NCBI GenBank assembly: GCA_045654805.1
Contig: JAZOOD010000068.1
Coordinates: 5,822-69,821, forward strand
Length of the DNA: 64,000 nucleotides
From: CAZNKU01 sp045654805
GTDB taxonomy: Bacteria; Bacillota; Clostridia; Monoglobales; Firm-18
Direction: 5' to 3'
In this document: piece by piece, positions 41,012 through 50,008 of the stretch
How the letters are laid out: each line of letters opens with the position of its first letter
Position numbering within the stretch: the stretch's first letter is position 1
Notes under the pieces: generated by a model
The model's input: only the letters and a program-made list of their open reading frames with translations
What the model was told of the DNA's origin: nothing
The model's database searches: none
Translations under genes and position numbers: made by a program

Positions 41012-42853
41012 GTGAGTATTTTGCAACACATCGACAATCCGTCAGATTTAAAAAAACTCAATAGTGAAAGTCTTGATATTCTGGCTGAAGAAATAAGAGA
41101 TTTTCTTGTACACAATGTATCAAAAACAGGCGGACATCTTGCATCAAACCTTGGCGTAGTTGAACTTACAATAGCCATACACAGGGTTTTCAACTCACCC
41201 GAGGACAAAATTGTGTGGGACGTTGGGCATCAGGCCTATGTACACAAAATTTTAACAGGCAGAAAGGACAAGTTCAACACCTTACGTCAATACGGCGGAT
41301 TAAGCGGTTTTCCACGTGCATTGGAAAGTGAACACGATGTTTTTGACGCAGGTCATGCAAGTAATTCTATATCTGCCGCATTGGGTTATGCCTGTGCAAG
41401 GGATTTAAAAAACGAGAAAAACAGCGTTGTAGCCGTAATAGGCGACGGTGCTTTAAGCGGCGGCCTAGCCTTCGAGGGTATAAACAACGCATCAAGGCTA
41501 AAGACAAATTTTATTATTATTTTAAATGATAACGAAATGTCTATTTCTAAAAACGTAGGCGGAATGTCCAGATATCTAACTAGGTTAAGAACAAACCCAA
41601 GATATGTAAAGACAAAAGAGGGCGTTTCCACAACACTTAACAAAATACCTGTTGTGGGTAAGCCAATTTCTAAAGCCATAAAGTGTGTAAAAGCAATTTT
41701 CAGACACTTTATTGTTAAAACCCCTTTGTTTGACGAACTGGGCTTTACTTGTGTGGGGCCTGTTGACGGGCACAATATTGAAGAATTGACTGAAGTTTTA
41801 AAAAGAGCAAAAAATATTAAAGGCCCTGTAATTGTACACACTTATACTAAAAAGGGCAAGGGTTATCCTTATGCTGAAGAAAACCCAAGCAAATTCCACG
41901 GAATAAGCAAGTTTGACAAACAGACGGGAAAATTACAAAAAAAATCCTCAGACAGTGTATCTCCATCTAAAGTATTTGGCAAAAAATTAATTGAAATTGC
42001 AAAGGACAATGACAAGGTAGTGGCCATTACTGCCGCTATGCCCGACGGTACAGGACTTACGGAATTTTCAAAAGTATATCCCGAACGTTTTTACGACGTA
42101 GGTATTGCGGAAGGTCACGCGATAACCTTTGCAGGTGGTATGTCAAAGGGCGGTGCAGTACCCGTTGTGGCGGTGTACTCCACTTTTTTACAGCGTGCTT
42201 ATGACAATATATTTCATGACCTTATTTTACAAAGTGCCCACGCAGTAATAGCTGTGGACAGGGCAGGTCTGGTAGGTGAAGATGGTGAAACTCATCACGG
42301 AATTTTTGACTTGTCATACCTCTCCACACTTCCAAACATATCAATACTTGCACCATCCTCTTCCTCTCAGCTTGAGGAAATGTTGGATTATGCGGTGAAT
42401 AATCACAACGCTCCTATTGTAATAAGATACCCAAAGATTTTTTATACAGATTATAAAACAAAAAAACCATTTGTGTATCAAAAAGCTGTTGTCGAAAAAG
42501 AGGGTACAGACATTACAGTTGTGACAGAGGGTAATATGCTTTTAAATGCCCTTGAAGCTGCTAAAATGTCAAAATACAGTGTTGAAGTTATTGATGTACG
42601 TACAGTTAAGCCTGTTGATATTGAAACAATTAAAAATTCATACAACAAAACAGGTAAAATCATTACTGTTGAGGACAACACAACAAGCGGAGGTCTTGGT
42701 AGTATTGTTGAAAACGCTCTTGGTACAGCGGTAGCAAAAATCGGTTACACTGATAAACTTGTTACTCATGGCGACCTTGAAACTTTATATAAACAAAATA
42801 ATGTAGATGCACAGTCTATAGCAGATGAAATTGAAAGGATGTGCAACGTTTGA
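41012..42853 (+). CDS. dxs: 1-deoxy-D-xylulose-5-phosphate synthase
   Basis: 613 residues from a GTG at 41012 (GAGGA about 10 nt upstream); the frame opens earlier inside ispA. TPP enzyme: GGHLASNLGVVELT (about 43-56), VWDVGHQAYVHKI, VIGDGALSGGLAFEG (TPP-binding GDG) and the transketolase pyrimidine domain DVGIAEGHAITFAGGM, with DRAGLVGEDGETHHG. It condenses pyruvate and glyceraldehyde 3-phosphate, the entry to the MEP isoprenoid route. Its stop overlaps the tlyA start. Confidence 0.95.
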   Translation: MSILQHIDNPSDLKKLNSESLDILAEEIRDFLVHNVSKTGGHLASNLGVVELTIAIHRVFNSPEDKIVWDVGHQAYVHKILTGRKDKFNTLRQYGGLSGFPRALESEHDVFDAGHASNSISAALGYACARDLKNEKNSVVAVIGDGALSGGLAFEGINNASRLKTNFIIILNDNEMSISKNVGGMSRYLTRLRTNPRYVKTKEGVSTTLNKIPVVGKPISKAIKCVKAIFRHFIVKTPLFDELGFTCVGPVDGHNIEELTEVLKRAKNIKGPVIVHTYTKKGKGYPYAEENPSKFHGISKFDKQTGKLQKKSSDSVSPSKVFGKKLIEIAKDNDKVVAITAAMPDGTGLTEFSKVYPERFYDVGIAEGHAITFAGGMSKGGAVPVVAVYSTFLQRAYDNIFHDLILQSAHAVIAVDRAGLVGEDGETHHGIFDLSYLSTLPNISILAPSSSSQLEEMLDYAVNNHNAPIVIRYPKIFYTDYKTKKPFVYQKAVVEKEGTDITVVTEGNMLLNALEAAKMSKYSVEVIDVRTVKPVDIETIKNSYNKTGKIITVEDNTTSGGLGSIVENALGTAVAKIGYTDKLVTHGDLETLYKQNNVDAQSIADEIERMCNV

Positions 42854-43635
42854 AAGAAAGATTAGACATATACCTTACTGAAAATGGCTATGCCGAAAGC
42901 CGTGAAAAGGCAAAGAGCATAATTATGGAAGGTATTGTATATATAAATAACCAAAAAGCTATAAAGGCCGGAGATATGGTAAATGAAAAGGACACCGTGG
43001 AAGTACGGGGTAATGCCTTAAAATATGTTAGCCGTGGCGGGCTTAAGCTTGAAAAGGCTATGACAAATTTTGACCTTACCTTACATGGCAAGGTATGTAT
43101 GGATGTAGGGGCATCAACAGGCGGTTTTACGGACTGTATGCTCCAGAACGGTGCAAGCAAGGTTTACTGTGTAGATGTAGGTTACGGTCAGTTGGCGTGG
43201 AAGCTTCGTCAGGATGAACGTGTACGTAATATGGAACGTACAAACATAAGATATGTAACAGAAAACGACATAGATGAAAAGCTTGATTTTGCATCTATTG
43301 ATGTAGCATTCATTTCGTTAAAGCTTGTTTTGCCGGTAGTTTACAATCTTTTAAAAGATGACGGTGAGGTTGTGGCTCTTATAAAACCACAGTTTGAGGC
43401 CGGCAGAGAAAAAGTAGGAAAAAAAGGTGTTGTAAGGGACAAAAATGTCCATATCGAAGTTCTTGAGAACGTGTTGGAATTTACCCGTAGTTTTGGGTTT
43501 AAAGTATCTGAAGTTACCTATTCACCCATAAAGGGTCCCGAAGGTAATATAGAATACCTTATGCATATATCCAAACAGGGTAAAGATAACGAAATAGATA
43601 TTATAGGAATAGTTGAAAATTCTCACACCCTTTAA
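42850..43635 (+). CDS. tlyA: TlyA family S4-domain rRNA (cytidine-2'-O)-methyltransferase
   Basis: 261 residues from TTG at 42850, with AAAGGATG 7 nt upstream and TTGA overlapping the dxs stop. An ATG at 42841 is possible but has no spacing to the ribosome site. N-terminal S4 RNA-binding domain (KERLDIYLTENGYAESREK, about 1-60), then a Rossmann methyltransferase with CMDVGASTGGFTDCMLQNGA and VYCVDVGYGQLAWKLR. The family methylates rRNA; the hemolysin annotation is historical. Part of the recN operon in most Clostridia. Confidence 0.92.
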   Translation: MKERLDIYLTENGYAESREKAKSIIMEGIVYINNQKAIKAGDMVNEKDTVEVRGNALKYVSRGGLKLEKAMTNFDLTLHGKVCMDVGASTGGFTDCMLQNGASKVYCVDVGYGQLAWKLRQDERVRNMERTNIRYVTENDIDEKLDFASIDVAFISLKLVLPVVYNLLKDDGEVVALIKPQFEAGREKVGKKGVVRDKNVHIEVLENVLEFTRSFGFKVSEVTYSPIKGPEGNIEYLMHISKQGKDNEIDIIGIVENSHTL

Positions 43636-43647
43636 AGGAGTGGTTAT

Positions 43648-44475
43648 ATGAAAAAATTTGCAGTTATCCCAAACCTTTTACGAGATATCGACGGTATGGG
43701 TACAAAAGCTATAATTAAATATCTTAACTCAAAAAGCATCCGGATTTATATGGATAACAGCCTTAAAGCACATGGGTTTGATGCTGAATATGTTGATATT
43801 GATAAATGTAAGAAAATTGATATGGCAATAATCATAGGCGGTGACGGTACAATTTTGTCCGCAAGCAAAAATTACATCAATACTGACATTCCTATCCTGG
43901 GAATAAACCACGGTAACGTAGGTTTTTTAACAGAGCTTGAAAAAGATGATATGCAAGGTCTTGAGGATATTATAAATGGTAATTTCACTTTGGAAAAGAG
44001 ACCTATAATAAAAGTTGAACATCTTGACAATACATATTATTCAATTAATGAAGCCTCAATACACAGAGGCAATTCACCTAAAATGCTTGACATAGATATT
44101 ATTATTGAGGATGTATCCATGGACCAATTCCGTGCAGACGGCTTAATTGTTGCCACCTCCTCCGGCTCTACTGCATATTCATTATCTGCAGGCGGTCCAA
44201 TTATTGACCCGCTAGTTAATGCTTTTGTTGTAACTCCTGTATGCCCGCACAATGTATATATAAAAAGCGTTGTTGTTTCTGCAGAGACAGAAATAAAAAT
44301 AAAGCTTAAAAATTCTGAACAATGCACTTTTTCAGTTGATGGCAATTTTATTACCGAAATAAAGGGTAATCACGAAATAATTATTAAAAAAGGCGGATAT
44401 ATAAATACAATAAAGCGTGATAAAAATTCTTTTTACAAAAAGCTAAAAAGAAAAATCTTTGAAAAGGAAATATAG
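43648..44475 (+). CDS. nadK: NAD kinase
   Basis: 275 residues. IIGGDGTILSASKNY (about 70-84) with the GGDGT motif, LGINHGNVGFLTELE, NEASIHRGNSP, and RADGLIVATSSGSTAYSLSA are the NAD kinase blocks. It phosphorylates NAD+ to NADP+. The N-terminus is slightly divergent. AAAGGAG precedes the ATG, and argR follows 3 bp after the stop. Confidence 0.95.
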   Translation: MKKFAVIPNLLRDIDGMGTKAIIKYLNSKSIRIYMDNSLKAHGFDAEYVDIDKCKKIDMAIIIGGDGTILSASKNYINTDIPILGINHGNVGFLTELEKDDMQGLEDIINGNFTLEKRPIIKVEHLDNTYYSINEASIHRGNSPKMLDIDIIIEDVSMDQFRADGLIVATSSGSTAYSLSAGGPIIDPLVNAFVVTPVCPHNVYIKSVVVSAETEIKIKLKNSEQCTFSVDGNFITEIKGNHEIIIKKGGYINTIKRDKNSFYKKLKRKIFEKEI

Positions 44476-44478
44476 GAT

Positions 44479-44931
44479 ATGTATACTAAAAAACAACGTC
44501 ATACAAAAATACTTGAAATTATAAAAACAGAGGTAATTGAAAGACAAGAAGATATTGCAAAAAAGCTTAATGACCGTGGATATATGGTTACTCAGGCCAC
44601 TGTTTCACGTGATATAAGAGATTTAAACCTTATTAAACAATCAATTGGTGGGGTTGTGAGATATGTTCTTCCTGAAGAGACATCATCTGCTCATGCGGTA
44701 AAGCTGATAGATATATTCAGTAATAGCGTTGTATCTGTAGAAGAAGCTGAAAATTTATTGGTAGTTAAAACATTAAGCGGTACTGCCCATGCTGCTGCTT
44801 CTGCCATTGACGCAATGTCTAACAGTATGATTTTGGGCACAATAGCCGGTGATGACACAATACTTGTTATTGTAAAAAATGCTGAGCAGGCTTTGATTGT
44901 CAAAAAAGAAATAACACAACTTATTAAATAA
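44479..44931 (+). CDS. argR: Arginine repressor ArgR
   Basis: 150 residues. N-terminal winged helix with QEDIAKKLNDRGYMVTQATV and SRDIRDLNLIK (recognition helix), C-terminal oligomerisation domain with GTAHAAASAIDAM and GTIAGDDTILVIVKN (arginine-binding GTIAGDDT). It represses arginine synthesis and activates catabolism when bound to Arg. The argR-recN pair is conserved in Firmicutes. Confidence 0.95.
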   Translation: MYTKKQRHTKILEIIKTEVIERQEDIAKKLNDRGYMVTQATVSRDIRDLNLIKQSIGGVVRYVLPEETSSAHAVKLIDIFSNSVVSVEEAENLLVVKTLSGTAHAAASAIDAMSNSMILGTIAGDDTILVIVKNAEQALIVKKEITQLIK

Positions 44932-44957
44932 ATATAACATACAAAGGATGTAGAATA

Positions 44958-46634
44958 ATGCTTGAACGACTACACATAAAAAACATAGCCGTAATTGATG
45001 AGGTGGAAATTGAATTTTATAAAGGTTTTAACGTACTTACAGGCGAAACTGGTGCAGGTAAGTCTATTATTATTGACTCAATCAATATGGTTTTGGGCGA
45101 ACGTACAAGTAAATCAATTATCCGAAACGGTGAAAAAAAAGCAGTTGTTGAAGCGATGTTTTCTATTAATAATCAGGAAGTTTTAAAAGCTCTTAATGAC
45201 AACGGTATTGAAGTTGAAGACGGTATGGTTATACTATATCGTGACCTTAACACAGATGGAAAAAGCCTGTGTAAGATAAACGGCTCAATGACTACTGCGT
45301 CGGGCATAAGAGAAATTGCAAATATGCTCATTAACATACACGGACAGCAGGATAACCAATCACTTTTAACCCCCTCCTCCCACATTCAGTTTTTAAACAA
45401 CTATGCAGGGTTGGAGTTTAAACTTGAAGAATACAGAAAATATTACAACAGAGTAAATGAAATTAATGATAAAATAGATTCACTTCAATTTGACGAACGT
45501 GAAAAGGGAAGACAAACAGATTTATACTCTTTCCAGATAAAAGAAATTGATGATGCAAAGCTCGTTATTGGGGAAGATGAAGATCTTGCAGAACGCAGAA
45601 AATTTATAAGCGGAATAAACAAAATTTCCGAAACATTAAATTGTTCACACGATATGTTATACAGTGCAGACAGAAATGTGTATGACCGTCTCTCAGCCGT
45701 GGTAAACAATTTCCAGTCAATAACAGAATATGATTCAAAACTTTACGAAATATACGAGCGTCTTAATAGTATAGCTATTGAACTCGATGACACTATTTAC
45801 CAGATACGAGACTATCGTGACGAATTAGATTTCGATGAAAGCGAAGCTGACAAAATTGAATCAAGATTAGACTTAATTAACACATTAAAACGCAAATACG
45901 GCGGTACAATTGAGGAAATAATTGCATATAAAGAAGAAATTGAAGACAAGCTATATACTATAACAAAAAGCGATGAGGAAATTGAACATTTAAAGGCAGA
46001 GCTTGAAACTGCAAGTATGCAGCGTAACTGCATTGCCGACGAAATAAAAAAAATACGTGCCAAATACGCATCAGAACTTAGCGAAAGAATATGCAAAGAA
46101 CTTGCTGATTTGGATATGTCTAAAGTAAAGTTTGACGTACAGATTAAAGAGTGTGCATATAATAAAAACGGATGCGACAATGTGGAATTTTTAATTTCCG
46201 TAAACACGGGCGAACCTTTAAAGCCATTGTCGAAGATAGCATCCGGTGGTGAAATGTCAAGAATTATGCTTGCAATAAAGACAATCTTTGCAGATTCAGA
46301 CCCCGTTGATACATTGATATTTGACGAAATTGACACAGGTGTAAGCGGGCGTGCCGCACAAAAAATTGCAGAAAAAATTAATAAAATTGCAAAAAAAAAT
46401 CAAATATTGTGTATTACTCACCTTGCTCAGATTGCTGCAATGGCGGATACTCATTTCCTTATTGAAAAAAACACTGACAGCGAACATACATATACTGATG
46501 TAAAATTACTTGACGAAGATTCAAGAAAAAGTGAGCTTGCAAGAATTATTGGCGGTGCACAAATTACGGACACCACAATTCAGGCAGCCTCGGAAATGAT
46601 TGTAATGGCAGAAAAACTAAAAGGTCGTGATTAA
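44958..46634 (+). CDS. recN: DNA repair protein RecN
   Basis: 558 residues. SMC-like: Walker A TGETGAGKSIIIDSINMVLG (about 30-49), a long coiled-coil middle (about 150-380), signature SGGEMSRIMLAIK, and Walker B TLIFDEIDTGVSGRAAQ, then the H-loop ITHLAQIAAMADTHF. It acts early in double-strand break repair by holding ends. Preceded by AAAGGATG, with the RseC-like gene starting directly at the stop. Confidence 0.96.
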   Translation: MLERLHIKNIAVIDEVEIEFYKGFNVLTGETGAGKSIIIDSINMVLGERTSKSIIRNGEKKAVVEAMFSINNQEVLKALNDNGIEVEDGMVILYRDLNTDGKSLCKINGSMTTASGIREIANMLINIHGQQDNQSLLTPSSHIQFLNNYAGLEFKLEEYRKYYNRVNEINDKIDSLQFDEREKGRQTDLYSFQIKEIDDAKLVIGEDEDLAERRKFISGINKISETLNCSHDMLYSADRNVYDRLSAVVNNFQSITEYDSKLYEIYERLNSIAIELDDTIYQIRDYRDELDFDESEADKIESRLDLINTLKRKYGGTIEEIIAYKEEIEDKLYTITKSDEEIEHLKAELETASMQRNCIADEIKKIRAKYASELSERICKELADLDMSKVKFDVQIKECAYNKNGCDNVEFLISVNTGEPLKPLSKIASGGEMSRIMLAIKTIFADSDPVDTLIFDEIDTGVSGRAAQKIAEKINKIAKKNQILCITHLAQIAAMADTHFLIEKNTDSEHTYTDVKLLDEDSRKSELARIIGGAQITDTTIQAASEMIVMAEKLKGRD

Positions 46635-47003
46635 TTGAATAAACAGGGTATTGTGGAAAAAATTGATGGTAACAATGTTACTATAAAAATTACAAGAGAT
46701 TCCTCCTGCGGTGAAAATTGTGCAATGTGTAACGCCTGCCCAAGTAAAAATATGTCAATTACCATGATAACAGATATTCCCCTTTCGGTAAACGACAAAG
46801 TTTTAATGGAAACAAATTCAAAACATATCCTGCTCTGGGCGTTTATGGTTTATATTCTACCAATTATTTTGTTAATAGCAGGGTACGCCATATTCACACT
46901 ATATGTTGGGTTGATATTGATGGTAACTTCATTTGTGTTTTTGTTTATTTTCGACAAAAAAATTAATAAAAACAAACTGTTAAAGCTAAGCAAAATGCAT
47001 TAA
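46635..47003 (+). CDS. SoxR-reducing system protein RseC family
   Basis: 122 residues starting TTG at 46635, immediately after the recN stop. The N-terminal domain has the cysteine cluster SCGENCAMCNACPS (C-x4-C-x2-C-x2-C), typical of RseC/RnfC-associated proteins, then two transmembrane helices (about 66-85 and 88-108) and a basic tail. RseC family members are tied to Rnf-type electron transfer to redox targets. No rnf genes are in the window. Last gene of the nusB operon, with the stop inside the terminator. Confidence 0.8.
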   Translation: MNKQGIVEKIDGNNVTIKITRDSSCGENCAMCNACPSKNMSITMITDIPLSVNDKVLMETNSKHILLWAFMVYILPIILLIAGYAIFTLYVGLILMVTSFVFLFIFDKKINKNKLLKLSKMH

Positions 47004-47026
47004 GACAGGCATTTTGCTTGTTTTTT
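46989..47026 (+). terminator. Terminator at the end of the nusB-recN operon
   Basis: AGCAAAATGC / GCATTTTGCT stem followed by TGTTTTTTG; overlaps the last codons of the RseC-like gene. Confidence 0.75.
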
Positions 47027-47042
47027 GCCCTCTCATAAATAA

Positions 47043-47058
47043 ATACAATATATAGATA
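47043..47058 (+). promoter_or_regulatory. NrdR box 1 upstream of nrdD
   Basis: ATACAATATATAGATA matches the NrdR consensus acaCwAtATaTwGtgt at the whole 10-bp core (CAATATATAG). Just upstream of the -35. Confidence 0.6.
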
Positions 47059-47065
47059 TTCACTA

Positions 47066-47094
47066 TTGACAAAGCAACTATATGTTGTTATAAT
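47066..47094 (+). promoter_or_regulatory. Promoter of nrdDG
   Basis: Consensus TTGACA (47066-47071), 17 bp, TATAAT (47089-47094). Overlapped by NrdR box 2. Confidence 0.88.
47075..47090 (+). promoter_or_regulatory. NrdR box 2 upstream of nrdD
   Basis: CAACTATATGTTGTTA; core CTATATGTTG matches 9 of 10 consensus positions. Separated from box 1 by 16 bp (32 bp centre to centre), the spacing NrdR pairs usually show. It covers the promoter spacer and -10. Confidence 0.6.
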
Positions 47095-47107
47095 AAGAGT
47101 ACGCATT

Positions 47108-47130
47108 CCCCCAAGATATTGGGGTTTTTT
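47108..47130 (+). terminator. Terminator-like hairpin in the nrdD leader
   Basis: CCCCAA, GATA loop, TTGGGG, then TTTTTT, starting only about 7 nt after the expected transcription start and ending about 43 nt before the nrdD ATG. Confidence 0.7.
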
Positions 47131-47172
47131 AGTCTGATTAAAAGATTTTAGTATATAAAGAGGAGAATTGTT

Positions 47173-49350
47173 ATGAAGATTATTAAGCGAAGTGGCGCAG
47201 AGGTTATATTTGACCCTGAAAAAATAATTATAGCTGTATCTAAAGCTAACGAAAGCGTTGTTCCCAGTGCACGAATGACTCCGGTACAGATTAAGAGAAT
47301 TGCAGAAGATGTAGAAAGTGCGGCTCTTAATATCAACCGTTCACTTAGCGTGGAGGAAATTCAGGATATGGTGGAAGACCAGATTATGAATCAACGTGCT
47401 TTTGATGTTGCAAGACGTTATATTACATACCGCTATACTCGTGCTTTGGTAAGAAAATCCAATACTACCGATGAACAGATTTTGAGTTTGATTGAATGTA
47501 ATAATGAGGAAGTCAAACAGGAAAATTCCAATAAAAACCCAACTGTTAACAGTGTCCAGCGTGACTATATGGCAGGTGAGGTTAGTAAGGATATTACAAA
47601 ACGTATCCTTCTTCCTTCCGACATTGTTTCTGCACATGAACAGGGTATTATACATTTTCACGATGCGGACTATTTTGCACAGCATATGCACAATTGCGAC
47701 CTTGTAAACCTTGAAGATATGTTGCAAAATGGTACTGTTATAAGCGGTACTATGATTGAAAAGCCACACAGCTTTTCTACTGCTTGCAATATTTCTACAC
47801 AAATTATTGCTCAGGTAGCTTCCTGTCAATACGGCGGACAAAGCATAAGCCTTACACATCTCGCTCCATTTGTTGATGTTAGCCGTCAAAAAATCAAAAA
47901 ACAAGTTATTGAAGAATTTAAATCAATAAACCAAAGTGCAACAGAAGAACAAATTAACGAAATTACTGAAAAAAGATTACGTGACGAAGTTAAAAGCGGC
48001 GTACAGATGATACAATATCAGGTTGTAACATTAATGACTACTAATGGTCAGGCTCCGTTTGTTACTGTTTTTATGTACTTAAACGAAGCTAAAAATGAAC
48101 AGGAAAAGAAAGACCTTGCACTTATTATCGAGGAAACTTTGAAGCAGCGTTATCAAGGTGTTAAAAACGAAAAGGGTGTTTGGATTACTCCTGCATTTCC
48201 TAAGCTTATATATGTTCTTGAAGAAGATAATATACACAAGGACAGCAAATACTATTATTTAACAGAACTTGCTGCAAAATGTACTGCAAAGCGTATGGTT
48301 CCTGACTATATTTCTGAAAAAGTAATGCTTCAGAACAAAATTGACAAAAACGGTGAAGGCCATTGCTATACCTGTATGGGTTGCCGCAGTTTCCTTACAC
48401 CTTATGTTGATGAAAACGGCAAGCCAAAATACTATGGCAGATTCAATCAGGGTGTAGTTACTGTAAATTTGGTTGATATTGGACTTTCTGCAGAAAAGGA
48501 TATGGACAAGTTTTGGAAGATATTTGACGAACGTATGGAACTTTGCCATAGAGCATTACAATGTCGTCATGAAAGACTTACAGGCACACTTTCCGATGCT
48601 GCTCCTATACTATGGCAACATGGTGCACTTTTAAGACTTGACAAGGGTGAGAGTATAGACAAATACCTGCACGGCGGATATTCTACAATTTCTCTTGGCT
48701 ATGCAGGTCTTTGGGAATGTGTTTACAGTCTTATCGGTAAAAAACTTACCGAACCCGAAGGTGAAGCATTAGGCCTTGAAATTATGCGTAAACTTAATGA
48801 ATATACTGCTAAATGGAAAGCTGACGAAGTTATTGACTACTCACTTTATGGTACACCGCTTGAAAGTACAACATACAAATTTGCAAAATGCTTACAAAGC
48901 AGATTCGGTATAATCAAAGGCGTTACAGACAAAAACTACATTACAAACAGTTATCACGTACATGTTACAGAAGATATCGACGCATTTGACAAGCTTGCTT
49001 TGGAAGCTAAGTTCCAGGCATTGTCCCCAGGAGGAGCAATATCTTATGTTGAAGTTCCGAATATGCAGAACAATCTTGAAGCTGTTCTTTCAGTTATGAG
49101 ATTTATCTATGACAATATTATGTATGCGGAACTTAATACAAAAAGCGACTATTGTCAGACTTGCGGTTTTGACGGTGAAATAGACATTAAAGAGGACGAA
49201 GATGGTAAGCTTATATGGACATGTCCTAACTGTGGAAACAATGACCAGACAAAGCTTAACGTTGCAAGAAGAACCTGCGGTTACATTGGAACACAGTTCT
49301 GGAATCAGGGCAGAACTCAGGAAATTAAAGAACGTGTATTGCACCTGTAA
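47173..49350 (+). CDS. nrdD: Anaerobic ribonucleoside-triphosphate reductase
   Basis: 725 residues. N-terminal ATP-cone (KIIKRSGAEVIFDPEKI, about 2-90) for allosteric control, then the class III core (HFHDADYFAQHMHNCDLVNL; GGQSISLTHLAPFVDVSR). The zinc site CQTCGF...CPNCG sits near the C-terminus, and RRTCGYIGTQFWNQGR carries the glycyl radical. It makes dNTPs from NTPs with formate, only in the absence of oxygen. NrdG activates it. Promoter, NrdR boxes and leader terminator lie upstream. Confidence 0.97.
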   Translation: MKIIKRSGAEVIFDPEKIIIAVSKANESVVPSARMTPVQIKRIAEDVESAALNINRSLSVEEIQDMVEDQIMNQRAFDVARRYITYRYTRALVRKSNTTDEQILSLIECNNEEVKQENSNKNPTVNSVQRDYMAGEVSKDITKRILLPSDIVSAHEQGIIHFHDADYFAQHMHNCDLVNLEDMLQNGTVISGTMIEKPHSFSTACNISTQIIAQVASCQYGGQSISLTHLAPFVDVSRQKIKKQVIEEFKSINQSATEEQINEITEKRLRDEVKSGVQMIQYQVVTLMTTNGQAPFVTVFMYLNEAKNEQEKKDLALIIEETLKQRYQGVKNEKGVWITPAFPKLIYVLEEDNIHKDSKYYYLTELAAKCTAKRMVPDYISEKVMLQNKIDKNGEGHCYTCMGCRSFLTPYVDENGKPKYYGRFNQGVVTVNLVDIGLSAEKDMDKFWKIFDERMELCHRALQCRHERLTGTLSDAAPILWQHGALLRLDKGESIDKYLHGGYSTISLGYAGLWECVYSLIGKKLTEPEGEALGLEIMRKLNEYTAKWKADEVIDYSLYGTPLESTTYKFAKCLQSRFGIIKGVTDKNYITNSYHVHVTEDIDAFDKLALEAKFQALSPGGAISYVEVPNMQNNLEAVLSVMRFIYDNIMYAELNTKSDYCQTCGFDGEIDIKEDEDGKLIWTCPNCGNNDQTKLNVARRTCGYIGTQFWNQGRTQEIKERVLHL

Positions 49351-49360
49351 ACAAAATACA

Positions 49361-49386
49361 AACGGGCGTTAAAACGCCCGTTTTTT
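49361..49386 (+). terminator. Terminator between nrdD and nrdG
   Basis: AACGGGCG, short loop, CGCCCGTT then TTTTTT. It lies in the 49-bp gap before nrdG, so it would lower nrdG expression relative to nrdD. Confidence 0.8.
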
Positions 49387-49399
49387 AAGGATTGATATT

Positions 49400-49951
49400 A
49401 TGAATTACGCTACAATAAAAAAAAATGACATTGCAAACGGCCCCGGCATACGCGTATCACTTTTTGTAAGCGGTTGCAGACACAGATGTAAAAACTGTTT
49501 TAATAGTGAAGCATGGGATTTTAATTATGGCAAAGAATTTACAGATGAGGTAATTGATGAAATAATTACATCATTAAGCCCCGAATATGTGGAAGGTCTT
49601 TCCCTTTTGGGGGGTGAACCCTTTGAGCCTGAAAATCAGGAGGGTTTAATAAAACTCCTTAAAAAAGTACGTAATGAACTACCAAACAAAAATGTATGGT
49701 GTTATACTGGCTTTACCTTCGAAAAAGATTTAATGTGCGGAACAGAAACAACAAAAAAATTACTTTCACTAATAGACGTGTTGGTTGATGGAAAGTTTGT
49801 GGAGGAATTAAAAGATGCCTCCCTTATATTCCGAGGTTCGTCAAATCAAAATATAATCGACGTTCCCGAATCATTAAAGTGTCAATCCACAATTTTGTTA
49901 AAAGGTAACTGGAAGCGAAAAATGGGGTCTACAAACATATATGATGCATAA
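49400..49951 (+). CDS. nrdG: Anaerobic ribonucleotide reductase activating protein (radical SAM)
   Basis: 183 residues. Radical-SAM cluster motif SGCRHRCKNCFN (CxxxCxxC, about 30-41), GLSLLGGEPFEP for SAM binding, and VDVLVDGKFVEELKD. It uses a [4Fe-4S] cluster and SAM to put the glycyl radical on NrdD. It follows nrdD through a terminator-like hairpin. Confidence 0.95.
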   Translation: MNYATIKKNDIANGPGIRVSLFVSGCRHRCKNCFNSEAWDFNYGKEFTDEVIDEIITSLSPEYVEGLSLLGGEPFEPENQEGLIKLLKKVRNELPNKNVWCYTGFTFEKDLMCGTETTKKLLSLIDVLVDGKFVEELKDASLIFRGSSNQNIIDVPESLKCQSTILLKGNWKRKMGSTNIYDA

Positions 49952-49954
49952 CAA

Positions 49955-49988
49955 AAAAGGATGTACCTTACATAAGGTACATCCTTTT
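49955..49988. terminator. Bidirectional terminator between nrdG and the HgdB-like gene
   Basis: AAAAGGATGTACCTTA / TAAGGTACATCCTTTT, a long perfect stem with A and T runs on both sides. Confidence 0.88.
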
Positions 49989-50008
49989 ACACATATTAAA
50001 TAAATTTC

